A stretch of 64,000 nucleotides of DNA from Prostheceraeus crozeri (lineage: Eukaryota > Platyhelminthes > Polycladida > Euryleptidae). Position numbers and translations under genes: made by a program. Where the stretch lies: assembly GCA_907163375.1 (NCBI GenBank), contig CAJQUW010015452.1, positions 1-64,000 on the forward strand. The letters run 5' to 3'. Every line of letters begins with the position of its first letter. The stretch's first letter is position 1. Under the pieces are notes generated by a model. It was not told the DNA's origin, did not search any database, and saw only the letters and a list, made by a program, of their open reading frames with translations. Shown here in pieces: positions 9,813 through 21,364 of the stretch.

Positions 9813-10952
9813 GTAAGCTTGAATATTATGTGATGCATAGTGTAGGGTGTATGTTATATTGTATTGAAATTGTCTTTACAACAAATTTCTTTCGAATTTC
9901 ATTGGTAATTAGTTATGACAAACCTGCAATGCAGGTGTCAATGTTCTTTGCTTGAAAAGAACGAGACATCGCATTAGAAACTTCAGTCTAATTTAGGAGT
10001 CCAATCTATCTTTCAAGGTCCGAACGATCTCATCAATTTTACGTATTTCTTATCAATGCGCTCCTTTAACAGCAAGATAATTTGCATTTCTTTATATGGA
10101 TTTGATGCATGTGCGTTAGTCTATGACATGTACATATTACTTAAAAAATATTTTGTTCCGGACCTCTTTATATTTAGGATTAGATAAATAAGCATATCTA
10201 AGGCTAGGATTCCGTATAGGTAAAAGTTTTTAATTGATTCATGCTTCTTCGCTATAATGACTATATTTTTGCTCCATCGATGAGATAATATCCTTTTAGA
10301 TGGATATGTATACTATTGATTGTCCTCTCCTTCCAGTGTTTCAACATTTCGTGACCATTGATCATGCTTCTATCATATGTAAATATCATTATGTATCATC
10401 GCATCATTGCACCCCATCATCTTGTATCCATAATCATTTTTCATTGTGTCATTCATTACATTAATTTTTGTATCATCACCAAAACGTGTTTTCTGTTGAA
10501 AAATATCCGTTCTTCTATTCTGCTATTTTGCTTATGGGGAAGCCCCAAATGTTTTAGTTTGACCAACACGCTGTAATTTTAATAAAAGCACGAAAGGGAA
10601 AGCTTAATAAACTTTCAACATACACTTAGCCATCTTCTGATGGGTTTTGAAAATGGACTTAGAGAGTGTGCAAGTATGTTTTGCGCAAAAGCAGCATTGA
10701 TTATGCATGTCTTGAGTGCAGCACATAATATTCATAGAACGGCCACTGAATATATGAATTTGCACTGTATAAAAAACGAGCACAAAAACTACACTAGAAA
10801 ATTTAGATTTATAATTTAACTGAGGCCATGATTATTCTGAATGTAAAAAACTGAATATATTCCAATCTTACTTTTATCGAAAAGTCCTATAGCAATCTCA
10901 GCTATGTGCATAGAAAGCATTTCATTGTACTTTTGATGAATGACATTAGAAG

Positions 10953-11577
10953 CAGTGGCGGCTCGTCCATTTGGGCATGTGGGGCACTGCCGCACCTATT
11001 GAAATGTTGTCTAACTTAAATAACCAGCAACATCAGTAGTAGACTCCATTTCTTGATCATAAATTTCAACTATACTTCATGTACATCTATTCCATTTGCG
11101 CGACAGTGACGATAGCAGAATCCATCAATCGTTTTCAAGACTGATGGGCGCGCCCAAGCATCGAGATTGAGATGACGTGAGAGTGGTTCATTTCACGATC
11201 TGAGCGAATAGACAGAATTAACACGCGATGAATGCGTCACAGAATGGGCACTCGAGAGGGAGCCCTAACGCTTCTGATTGGTTAGCCGTCAATGCAAAGA
11301 CAATGCATTGTGATTCCCTTTTTACTGAGTGAGGTGATGTGAGGTTAGCACCCAGCGATCAGTCCATAGAGGTAGATGGATCAGTCCATGAATAGACAAA
11401 ATGTTGCTTCAACCGTGTAACTAAATGCAGTGACATAGACTTACACATGTATAGCATGTTGCTAACATATTCTTTGCTTTTCATTTACAAAATAAGATCC
11501 TTTTAGACTAGAATTTTGATTATGTAAAAATTTCATGCTTATGCCCCACCTGGACCAAATGTCACGAGCCGCCACTG
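10953..11577. mobile_element. Non-autonomous hAT element (625 bp)
   Basis: The ends are CAGTGGCGGCTCGT and its inverse ACGAGCCGCCACTG. They are flanked by the perfect 8-bp duplication ATTAGAAG (10945-10952 and 11578-11585). Similarity between the arms continues inward (TGGGGCA). No transposase remains, so movement would need an enzyme supplied in trans. Confidence 0.93.
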
Positions 11578-12268
11578 ATTAGAAGATACATATTTTTAAT
11601 TCATATAGTAACTTATTATGAGCATTACTGACTACTAGGGTTTTGAGCTAGCCGCACCTGCTCGCACCGATGCATCGTTAAATTTAAAAAAAGTTATATT
11701 AGAGCACGTAGGCCTACATTAAAGTATATCCGAAATACAAGTTGTTAGGCGTTCAAGATTGTCATGCACTAATCAGGTAAAGCTTGACGGTTGGGCCTCT
11801 GTCTTTCATGGAGAAATGCTCATATTTTCAAATTGAAAGCAAATTTTATGGAGGACTAGGAAAATTCTAATAGTCCTATGAATTGGAAACAACTTACTCT
11901 GATCATGCTTATTGTGTACATCTTTATGGCAGTTCTTATGGAATTTTTGAAACTGGATGAAAGCAGAAATTATGAAGACATGCAACAAAAATGGAATAAA
12001 TTACGATGACTAAATTTGTCAGTGGCGGACGAAACCTCGGTTCTTACTTGATTTACATAAAAAACATATGCAGCAAAGGAAGAGCATATTTTTGATCACT
12101 TTTTCAAAATGCCTTCGCACTTCAGGAAATGTAGAAAGATTCGAAGCAATGTCTCCATTATCTGTGCAATGTAAGAAGTCAGGATTTCGACATTACTCAG
12201 CTTCAAGTAGCATTCCTTTGATGCGACAATGTAACCGGATGGCGAAAAAATCTTACGGACGGATTAAT

Positions 12269-13622
12269 CCGAGAGCTAGTGACGCTTTCTTCCTAAATTC
12301 GCGCCCGAGCTTCTTGATATTTCTAAATTTGTAAATTGTCACCCAACATCAGTAAAACGACAATACTTAGGCTATAATTCCAATCGCTTTGCAAGATACA
12401 GAGGATCAATGATCACAAAATCTGATTTGTTAATGTAGATCCAGGTGCTTCCGAGTTTGGTACACCTGATAACGTAATGATCTAACATTTATATAGTCAC
12501 TCAAAATGAGATTTGTCATTTTTATCATTATGATTGCACTTTTAGGACAGAATACTCCCACAACAGCTAGGAAAGCGATGTTTCTGATAGTAGCTGACTT
12601 GCCTGACTTGCTGTTTACGTTAATGAAAGCTTCACGACAACGAGAGTTATTATTGTATACACATTTTCCAACTCACAAAAATGATGCTCACAAAATTTCT
12701 TTGAGGTGCAGCACGGTTTCAGCAATTGGTTCTTCTGAAAATCGAGCAACATTTACTTAAATCGGTGTCTGACCAAAAAGTTGAAATAACCATCAGCAAA
12801 CAGCTATTGTCCATTTCTACTTACTTCCTCGAAGCGACACGTCAGAATTCTAGGGATAAATCAATCAGCTGAAAATAATACTGAGCAATTATAGTTTTAT
12901 TGATATTAGACCGATTCATAGCAGATCATAAGTAGCTTTGATCTGAGGAGATGAAATGGTTCGATAGACACTAGAACAATCATCAGGAATGAGTGAAATA
13001 CATCCTACACGTAAGTGATATGGATACCCCACACTTGTCGGGATACAACTGGAGTGGGAACGGGAAGTCGAATTGAAGAAGAAATAAGAATTGACTGAAT
13101 TCATAGACCTCTGCTAAATTCACGTCTTCATTAAATAAAATGTGCTGTGTCTATAATAAATTATGTGACATTCATTTTGTGATCAGGACAGTCTGTATGT
13201 TCATCTGCAACAATGACATTGGTTGTCATGACGTTTTCATTATCTTTAAGAGCAATTCGGGGAAGCTAGTGGTTGCGTGGAATGCCACATTTCTGCCTAC
13301 TCTGGAAGATGTCTGTCTTAAAAAGCAATCAAAATCATAAAAATGTCAAACCTCATTTTGGGTGATTAAATAAATGTTATATCAATGCTTTATTAAGTGC
13401 ACCAATTTCGAAAGTACATCCACGTAGATCGACATAAAACGGAATAGGCCTAATGTAAAATGGAATTTTGCGATGTTTGACGCTCCGTAGCTTCCAAGAC
13501 GACTGGAAGTAGGCCTACACCTTAAGAATTGCCGTTTTAGCGTTTGTCGGGTGATAATCTACAAATCAAAAATATGAAGAAGTTTGTGCGCGAATTTAGG
13601 AAGAAAGCGTCAGTAGCTCTCG
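12269..13622. mobile_element. Inverted-repeat element of unknown family
   Basis: The arms at about 12269-12375 and 13496-13622 are inverted copies that begin CGAGAGCTAVTGACGCTTTC and continue through TCCTAAATTCGCGC, with about 80% identity. The 1.1-kb interior encodes nothing I recognise. An 84-codon open frame at 12506 has no visible domain. I found no clear target duplication, so this could also be two copies of one repeat in opposite orientation. Confidence 0.6.
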
Positions 13623-14281
13623 CACTAGATCACTGGCCGCTGGAGTGCCAAGATAACCTACATCTTTGCAAGAGGAGCAACAGGAGGGTGCGCTGTATTA
13701 ACAATGAGATTCCGAAATTTTGAGGTCACAGGAATTGAGATTTCGTGGCATAAAATGATTTGTCATGGACTCTAATTATCGTATTTTTGTCACTTTTTTC
13801 ACATTATTTTCTCAGCATCAGGAAATGTATCGGCTGTTTTATGATGGCAGTGATTTTCAAATGGTTCAATATTCACGATATAGAAAATTTGAATTGATTA
13901 ACAGAATTTAATAATGTTCTCCTGCTTGGATTAATTATGCTGAATGCTGTAAATTTGTTTATCTCCAATTTGTTGTGTCTAAAATAACAGACAATAAATT
14001 TACTTTCATTACAACTACTTTTATATAGCGAAATACAAGCATCAATTTGATCGAAATTCGCACAGTTTAGTCCACCGGCCCGAGAACCGGTGCAGTCAGA
14101 AGAGCCGATGCACCGGTGCACCCCGCACAGCTCTTCTAAGTACTACTTATTAAACTGTTATTTGTATTTGCATTAGATATATAACAACAAATTAGTAATA
14201 ACCATTCAAGCATTGGTCTACAATCATGACAAGAGGCAAATTTCGTTGAAATCTGTAATGTGTATTGTACATTTGGAATTA

Positions 14282-16491
14282 CCGTATTTCTTTGAATATG
14301 AGACGCGTCTCTTATTTCTTTCGGAGCTATTATTAATGCGTCTCTTATTCAAGGGAGTCGCTTACTTATTGAATTTTCAAATTTTCATTATTTCATTAGA
14401 GAAACATGTTTTTCACGGCTGCTCACTTAGATAACTAGACAGTATTTTGAGATGCATTATTATCAGTGAATAGAATAAAATGCCGGCCGTAAAACTATGC
14501 GCACAGCCAACGAAAACGTACCGGTGGTTTTCAAGAACTCTAAAGCGGAAAATTCCTGGAATTTTGTTTCTCTGAGCAATCACGAGAACTATTATTAGTC
14601 ACATTAGGATTTTCCTCATAGATAGTGCGACCACATCACCGCATCCACTGTGTATCATCACTATGAGTATGGAGGAACATAACAAACGGAGATTAAAAAG
14701 TCACTCAACCGAATTTAAATTGGAAGTAATCAAATACGCAGAGAAATCTTCAAATAGAGCTGCGGAGAGGCAATATGGAGTCATAGAGTGCATAATTAGA
14801 AAGTGGAGACAACAGAAGGATGAATTAGAGAAGCCGTCAGCAGCAAAACGCGAAAAGTTGGCAGGAGGTGGAAGAAAGCCAAGTTTGGGTACGCTTGAGG
14901 AAACGCTTATTGAACGAGTTTTACATGAGAGAGTCAAACAGAATCACATTCCGTGCAGATTGATTCAAGTGTGGGCGCTAGATCTGGCACGAGAAAATGG
15001 TCTGCTTGATTTCAAGGCCACTCGTGGATGGCTGTCGAATTTTCTCCGACGATTTAATTTGACTATTCGCCGTCGAACAACTAGTGGTCAAAGTTTACCG
15101 AAAGATTTAGTTCCCAAAGTGGTGAGTTTCATCCAATATTGCAAGAAGCAATTTGACGACTTCTCGTTTCCTTCTGGTGCTGTTGCTAACATGGATGATA
15201 CTCCAATTTGGGCGGATATGCCCTCTACAACCACAGTAGAGCAGAAAGGTGCTTCATCAATTCCAATACGAACAACTGGGCACGAAAAGAGCCGAATGAC
15301 TATCGCTCTGGCGATCAAAAGTGATGGTGAAAAATTGAAGCCTTACATTGTAATCCCATGTAAGAAAATGCCAAAAGAACTACAAAAGATTCCCGGCGCA
15401 ATTGTCGCTTGTTCCCACAATGGCTGGATGAATGAGAAATTAACGATTGACTGGCTCAATCGCATTTGGGGAAACTTGGCTTTTTCCAAGAGAATGCTTG
15501 TTTGGGACTAATTCAGGTGCCATATTAGTGAAGACATCAAACAGCGCGTGAAACGAAGAAACACGGTTATGGCAGTGATTCCCGGTGGTTGTACAAAACT
15601 GCTTCAACCACTGGATGTTTGCGTTAACAAACCGTTCAAAGACCTTTTCCGACAGCGATACGACGAGTGGTTCAGGAAAGGAGAATTTGAGTTTACTCGT
15701 GGAGGAAACATAAAGGCTCCAAGTCACAATTTGCAAATTGACTGGATAGTTTCAGCTTGGAATGAAGTACCCAAAGATGTAGTGATCAGGTCTTTCGAAG
15801 TTTGTGGCATAACTACATCGGATAAAGAAAAGATATCTTGTGTACAGAAAGGAAGTCCTGCGGAGAATGCTTATCCTTTGTTGGAAGATCTCTCCCATGG
15901 AAATATCCCCCCGGAAGTGGAGCCTGCTGATGAGGATGACATTCCTTTGTCTCAAGCCGAAGAGATACAGATATCGGATATTATATCGAGTGGTTGTGAT
16001 CTTGACAGCATCACAGTTCATATGAATTAACTTCTTTTAACCTTAGATTCATCCTTTAGATTTCACACAATCAATATCATGGACAAATTTTGCCAGTAAT
16101 TTTTGCTCGCTCTTTACAGTGTATACATTTTATCCAAATTCAAATGTTTTGAAAATGAAAGGAGTCTTATGTAGTAGCATATCTGATATCTTGTAGACTT
16201 ATTAATACTGATAACAATTATAATAAACTGGTTATAAGTTAGCGATACACATTGTCTCATGTTTAATCTGCATTTAAAAGTTTTTTGACTTTCAAAAATT
16301 CTACTTAGTTAAGTAGGCCTAATAATCGCTCAGGCGGATGTAGCTACGAAATTATAATAGCCTGTATGTAATGTGTCTATAGCAGTCTATTTTTGTACAT
16401 GCGTCTCTTATTAAATTTTTCCTCTCACGGATGCGTCTCTTATTCGAGGGCGTCCCTTATTCAAGGGCGTTTCATATTCAAAGAAATACGG
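14282..16491 (+). mobile_element. pogo/Tigger-like DNA transposon, complete ends
   Basis: The termini are CCGTATTTCTTTGAATATGA and its inverse with one change. Each is flanked by TA (14280-14281 and 16492-16493), the usual target of the IS630/Tc1/mariner group. Subterminal copies of TGCGTCTCTTAT occur at both ends (twice near 14310-14350, twice near 16399-16440) and are probable transposase binding sites. Length is 2,210 bp, a usual full length. The single gene has one internal stop. Confidence 0.93.
14663..16030 (+). pseudogene. pogo-like transposase with one in-frame stop
   Basis: N-terminal HTH domains come first: STEFKLEVIKYAEKSSNRAA, then a CENP-B-type region ending near residue 135. 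The DDE core follows, with ANMDDTPIW (first Asp near residue 178), LVWD (second Asp, residue 282) and LLQPLDVCVNKPFK (third Asp). The last two Asp lie 35 residues apart. One TAA at 15509-15511, directly after the second catalytic Asp, interrupts a frame that is otherwise continuous to 16030; the sequence resumes in the same phase with FRCHI. The acidic C-terminus (EPADEDDIPLSQAEE) is typical of pogo/jerky-type proteins. A single substitution would explain the break, so the copy is probably young. Confidence 0.93.
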
Positions 16492-16615
16492 TATATGTTT
16501 GAAAGCTTTGTACATTATCGGATGAATGAAAAATATTGATCTTTGTCAATTGTCAGCATGTACAGCGAATAGCTAATGCACGTGTATTGCATTCTTTTTA
16601 TCTCATATCTTGCAG

Positions 16616-16710
16616 ATGTATTATCTATCGTCATATGGATATAAAATCAATTATGAGCAAACTTGTCCTCTTGTATCATCCATACTTTCATTCATGGAAA
16701 AGGCCTCTAA
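16616..16710 (+). CDS. MINPP1: Multiple inositol polyphosphate phosphatase, exon 3
   Basis: This 95-bp exon lies between TCTTGCAG and GTAAGT. In phase 0 it reads YYLSSYGYKINYEQTCPLVS, which matches the YW..GYGY.INY...CPL block that follows the alpha domain in MINPP proteins. It ends in phase 2 and completes its last codon with the first base of exon 4. Like exon 2 it was placed by splice sites and family pattern. Confidence 0.9.
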
Positions 16711-17807
16711 GTAAGTATAATTGGAAATGTTATGTCATCACACCTCTTAAACTAGAATTAGATTTTCTATGTATCATTCATTGCTAGCGACCAAAATAGC
16801 ACACAAAAGGAAAAAAGTTTGATAGAGGAGGTACATTATAAGTTATATTTAGCCATAATTTCAAATGAATATCAGAGTAGGTATGCATGATGCTGGCGGA
16901 TGAAGCACAGCTATCAAAATTATGGGATGGGCACTGGGCAGTTGGCTGATGATAAAAAGTCACATTCAAAATTTTCAAAATGCCGGTTAACTCATTATGT
17001 TGGAGAAAAATGGATTTCAACAGCAAAAGATAGTCATCCTGGATTGCGTTATTTAGAATTGTACCGATTTGATAGCGATACGAAACATACCGATGCTTTG
17101 ACATTGATTGCAACGTAATCAACATCATTCTGAAATTTAGAACAAAAAATCATAAATTAGATTTTGTTGCAGGACTTTATGATGATAGAATGAAGTATGA
17201 AAAGCGTCTCTGTGAGCTATGCAATGATTCAAAAGTATAAGCTTTATTTCACTTTATGAGTGGTTAAGGACATATGCGACAAGAAATTGCACCAGTATTA
17301 TGTTATTACAGCAGTATAGCTGAGTTTCATAAATAATGGATAATCTGATTCCAAAGAATATAAAACCAATCACTAAGTTTCTTCAGAAAACAATCAACAT
17401 GCGCTTGATCTCCAAATAAAATAACTAAATGATATCCAAAAATGGGATCAAAAATCAATTCCCCTCTCCTTCCTTAATTAAAATTGCATCTTTTTTTATT
17501 GACCGCACGCACTTTTTTTCATCTTTTTTTGATGAATGTGTTTCAGTGTGTTCAATGTGTTAAAATTGAATGTTCTTCAATAGTTTTCCAAAAGTTTTGT
17601 AAAATAGGCATTTATTGACTTATTGACTTATTACGGGAATACAGGATGTTGACTGCCGTAACAATGATGATTCCAATATTCATGACGCTTCCTTAAGAAA
17701 ATTATATCAACCGCTTGTATTTGAAATGCTTTACTCCCTATAGTTTATTTTTTATCTTATATTCTGTGTAAAGAAGATTGTTTTATCTGGGAAATTTATC
17801 TTTACAG
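16711..17807 (+). other. MINPP1: Intron 3 of the phosphatase gene
   Basis: About 1.1 kb between GTAAGT and TTTACAG. A 72-codon open frame at 16900 has no recognisable domain. A small TTATTGAC tandem repeat lies near 17610-17635. No transposon seen. Confidence 0.75.
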
Positions 17808-18249
17808 AGGTTCTTCTACTACAAAGGGCATATTCGATTTTGTACATGCAATCGGAATCATGGCACCACTTACAATGTTTGGATTAATAAAGAAAGACAA
17901 TACACCTCTAACAGCGAATAACTATGCCTCTCAAGCAAGTAGGAGCTTCAAATCATCCATTTATGGACCGTTTGCAGGGAACATGGAGCTAATTCTTCTT
18001 AACTGCAGTGGAACTTTAGAAGTGATGCCATTCGTTAATCAAAAGAATGTTGACTGGAGTCTATGCGGAAAGCAGAAATGTCCCTGGACTGTGTTTTACA
18101 ACAAATACAAATTTTGCACGAAATCACCCTATAATGAACTCAAAACTCTTTGCAAGATCTCTGCTGCAAATGCTATCAGGATTGCAAGCATGTCAGTCAT
18201 GATAAGTGTGACTACTGCGCTGATCTCAAAAGCAATTATTTTTGTGTGA
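17808..18249 (+). CDS. MINPP1: Multiple inositol polyphosphate phosphatase, exon 4 (HAI motif and C-terminus)
   Basis: This last exon encodes residues 309-455. It enters in phase 2 and reads FDFVHAIGIMAPLTMFGLIK, where the family has FGHAETLLPL; the conserved HAE, whose Glu is the proposed proton donor, is HAI here (residues 322-324). The family blocks TPLTANNY, RSFKSSIYGPFAGNMELIL and a cysteine-containing tail follow. The final 20 residues are hydrophobic (SVMISVTTALISKAIIFV) and could be a GPI-anchor signal or a membrane tail, as proposed for some invertebrate MINPPs. An ATTAAA lies 8 bases after the stop. The exon is open and shows no decay, so HAI may be a real specialisation rather than a pseudogene mark. 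Confidence 0.9.
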
Positions 18250-18563
18250 AAATAGAATTAAAAACAGCGTATATAATGTATTGGTTGCATGCAAGTTGAC
18301 ACTGAGCACTAAATCGTTACGCCCTGTATTGAAGTCGGCGTTTATACTGCAGTACTTGCTGAATTGTTGTTAAGTTGCAAATTATGATTGCCATACATGT
18401 GCAACATCGAAAATAATGTGCTAGTCACCTAAAATTATGTATCCAGATTCGTGTATATTAAATGTATTGTCAACTTTTTATTCATAAATGATTATTTGAA
18501 ATCTTGCATTCTTATATGCTATTTCCTATGTATTGAAGGAAATAGATCACTTCTGTTGAATGA
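18250..18563. other. Spacer between the phosphatase gene and a converging LINE
   Basis: The 3' end of the host gene faces the 3' end of the LINE. No feature is seen other than possible ATTAAA polyadenylation signals. Confidence 0.5.
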
Positions 18564-18582
18564 TAAGTAAGTAAGTAAGTAA
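18564..18582. repeat. (TTAC)n microsatellite at the LINE 3' end
   Basis: About four and a half TAAG/TTAC units. Short tandem tails instead of poly(A) are usual at the 3' ends of CR1-type LINEs, so this probably marks the element's end. Confidence 0.8.
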
Positions 18583-18738
18583 ATTGTATATTTCGTAAAT
18601 CATTGAAAATCAAGACATACACGTAAGTTAGACACTGTTTGGGTACAGAATTTCATTGAAGAAAAGAAGTAAATTCATAGTGCATTTATAATGTGAATTG
18701 ACCGAATAAGCATTTCCGAAAAAGAGATGTAAAAAACA

Positions 18739-21364
18739 TTAACCGGTAGCCGTATTGTTTGACAGCATTATGCTCCTTGGAAAAAACGAGTTTCGCCGTC
18801 TGGATGAATGACAGGGAGGCTGAAGAAACCTACCCGAACGGGATGATCTTGATGGACAAAGGGTATGAAGAGGATGCGCTGGGTTATCAGAAATTGTGAA
18901 TAAAAGTTTTATGGCTGATGAATTACGACGAACTTGTAAGTCCTGGAATGAATTGCACTGGCAATCATCACCACAGATGAGTCTATGAGCCCTGCGTTGA
19001 ATTCCAGTAAGAATGATTTCTTCCTTAGCCAGCATGCCAACCATCAGTCCCGAACAATACTCAATAATTGATAGTATCAATCCGTTATAAATGCACACCA
19101 TATCGGATCGGCCGAGCAATGGTCTCAAAACTCTGAGAGCGTACATTCGTTTAGAAGCAATACTGTTGACATACTCCATTTGTTTGCTCCACTTGAGGTC
19201 AGATGTAAAAAAGACGCCGAGAATTTTAACTTCTGTAACTTTAGATATATTCGGTATGTTGGGGGTGTTTGAATGCGGTGACTTAGGGATCCATAGCAAT
19301 TTACACTTTCTCACATTAAGGTTCAGACCAACAGATAATGACCAATCAGTCATGTTTTGATGTTCTTGAAGACAATTAGCGATATTGTTGTCTGAAATAG
19401 GAACGACGAAAGTACAGTCGTCAATGTATTTCACGATAGTCGTTGAGTCGTTAATGGGATGGAGAGAACTAATTGCTAGATTAAATAAATAAGGTCCAAA
19501 CACGGATCCCTGTGGAATTCCAGACTTAACTGGGAGATTGTTGCTTATTTGGTTGTTTAATCTGGCCGCTTGACTACGATTCTTAAGATAGTCATCAACC
19601 CATGTTACAAACCCAATAGGAAAATTGTTATTGATAAGGGAACAGACAATTGTATCATGCCCAAGTTGGTCAAAAGCCTTGGTATAGTCATAAGCTATCA
19701 AAGCAACGCCTGTAGTCAACTTCTCATCCAATGCTAATGTAATTCTGTCGTGGATGCATATTAAGGCAGCAGATGTGGATGATTGAGGTACATTCCCAAA
19801 TTGAAAAGGACCAAAAACCCGTCTAAGTTTTGATGCCAGACCAGACTGTAGTATTGCTCTCTCACAAACTTTAGAAAAAGTAGGCAAAAGGGAGATTGGG
19901 CGAAGTTCATCTTTTGATACTGGGAGCGTCTTGGGGACAGGTGTGATAACGCTTTCCTTCCACGCACCCGGGAAACGACGAGTGATGATCGAAACATTAA
20001 TTACGTGGGTCAACGGGGCTGCTAAAATGTGAGCCGCTTTCTTGTAAAGAATGATCGGAATATCATCTCGGCCCGGGGCAGAATGAGCTTTCAAAGATAA
20101 TAGTAGTTTATACACGTGTTCCACCTCAATAACTGGTCTCCAATCATCCTCCACAGGTGCATCGGGAATCACAGGATCAGATCTTTGAACTTGATTGTTT
20201 AAGAAACAAGCGTTGATATCCTCTACGGCTTCTCCAATCGAAGAATAGGAATTCAAAATAGAATCCATCGATGAAAATCTAGAGGATTTTGTTGCTTTTA
20301 TCTCATTTACTACCTTCCATAAATCTTTTGACCCATTCTGTGCACGCACTGCCCATCTCAACTTTCCTTTTTTCAGTAGGCTTTTTATCTTGGCGCTCAA
20401 CTGGCTATATGCTGCGTAATTACCGTGACGATAAGAAGACCAGCGCTTATTAATAAGCAACTTGAGATAAGGCGTGATGTATGGTTTATCTTTTGGAGAT
20501 ACAATTACAGAAGATGATGGAATGGTGCATAGAAAGCATGTCATTGTAATTTCAGATAGGAAGGATACTTTATCGTCGAGATCGATATTCATATCATAAA
20601 GCGGCGCGAAATTCGTACAATGCAATTTATGGAGAAAAGCATTGATATTAGACTCACGGAGATCATGAACTGTACAAACCTTACCAGTAGTCGGCTCAGA
20701 TTTAATTTTGGGTGTGCAGAGAATAGTGCGGTGGTCAGAAGTTGCGACAGGGGGACCCACGGAGATATCATAGCCACTTATTAAGTCCTTTGACAACAAA
20801 ACGAGGTCCAAAATTGCATCGTTGCGTGTGGGCTCGGTTACCACGTTCTGAAGATCAAAAGTGTCATTTAAGTAACCAATGTGTAAACGATTAAAATCTC
20901 CAGTGATCATAATATTGTAATCGGGATACAGGGAAAGAAAATTGTCGAGATTTTGAGTTATAAATTCAATTATGCCGTTTGAAAACTGAATGACGCTGAG
21001 TGGGGGGGATATAGATGCAAATTAGACAGAGCTTCATTCTATGAAAAGTCAACCATACACTGTTGGAGCCAAAAGGATTCCCTTGAGTATAGAAGCGAAA
21101 CGGTTGCAGATAGTACGCCGTCCAGACTGCTACTCCTCCTCCAATTCGACCATCTAAACGGTCATCACGGAAAAGGGTGCAATTTTCGATTGACACTAGC
21201 TCGTCTGAATGAGCCCTAGTAAACCAGGACTCGGTAGCCGCAAATATTTGTGATGATTTGGACGTCATTAGAGCACGAATATCGTCCATTTTCGCGAATG
21301 CACGATTGACATTAGAAGAAATGATAGAAGGTAAGGTGTTATGAGGCTTTGGTAAAATTGTCAT
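18739..21364 (-). pseudogene. LINE ORF2: endonuclease and reverse transcriptase, one homopolymer frameshift
   Basis: The N-terminal part from 21364 has ATESWFTRAHSDELVSI and DRLDGRIGGGVAVW, which are endonuclease motifs. A +1 shift at a G7 run (21002-21008) separates it from the rest, where ITGDFNR and the final SDHRTIL catalytic blocks of the endonuclease occur. The RT has SYDY-type box A (YDYTKAFDQ, about residue 405 of the second part), GIPQGSVFGPYLF, and KYIDDCTF in place of the usual FADD or YADD. A thumb and a C-terminal RRAHRLIC...SRRRNSFFPRS tail follow. The frame is otherwise open for 723 codons. The product would copy LINE RNA into DNA at a nick made by the endonuclease. Confidence 0.88.

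Larger units (their letters stand above)
9813..16615 (+). other. MINPP1: Intron 2 of the phosphatase gene, a transposon trap
   Basis: This 6.8-kb intron contains a hAT MITE (10953-11577), an inverted-repeat element (12269-13622) and a pogo-like transposon (14282-16491). The remaining parts (9813-10952, 11586-12268, 13623-14281) show no supported gene. A 12-bp palindrome TGCACCGGTGCA occurs at about 14109-14120. Confidence 0.85.
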
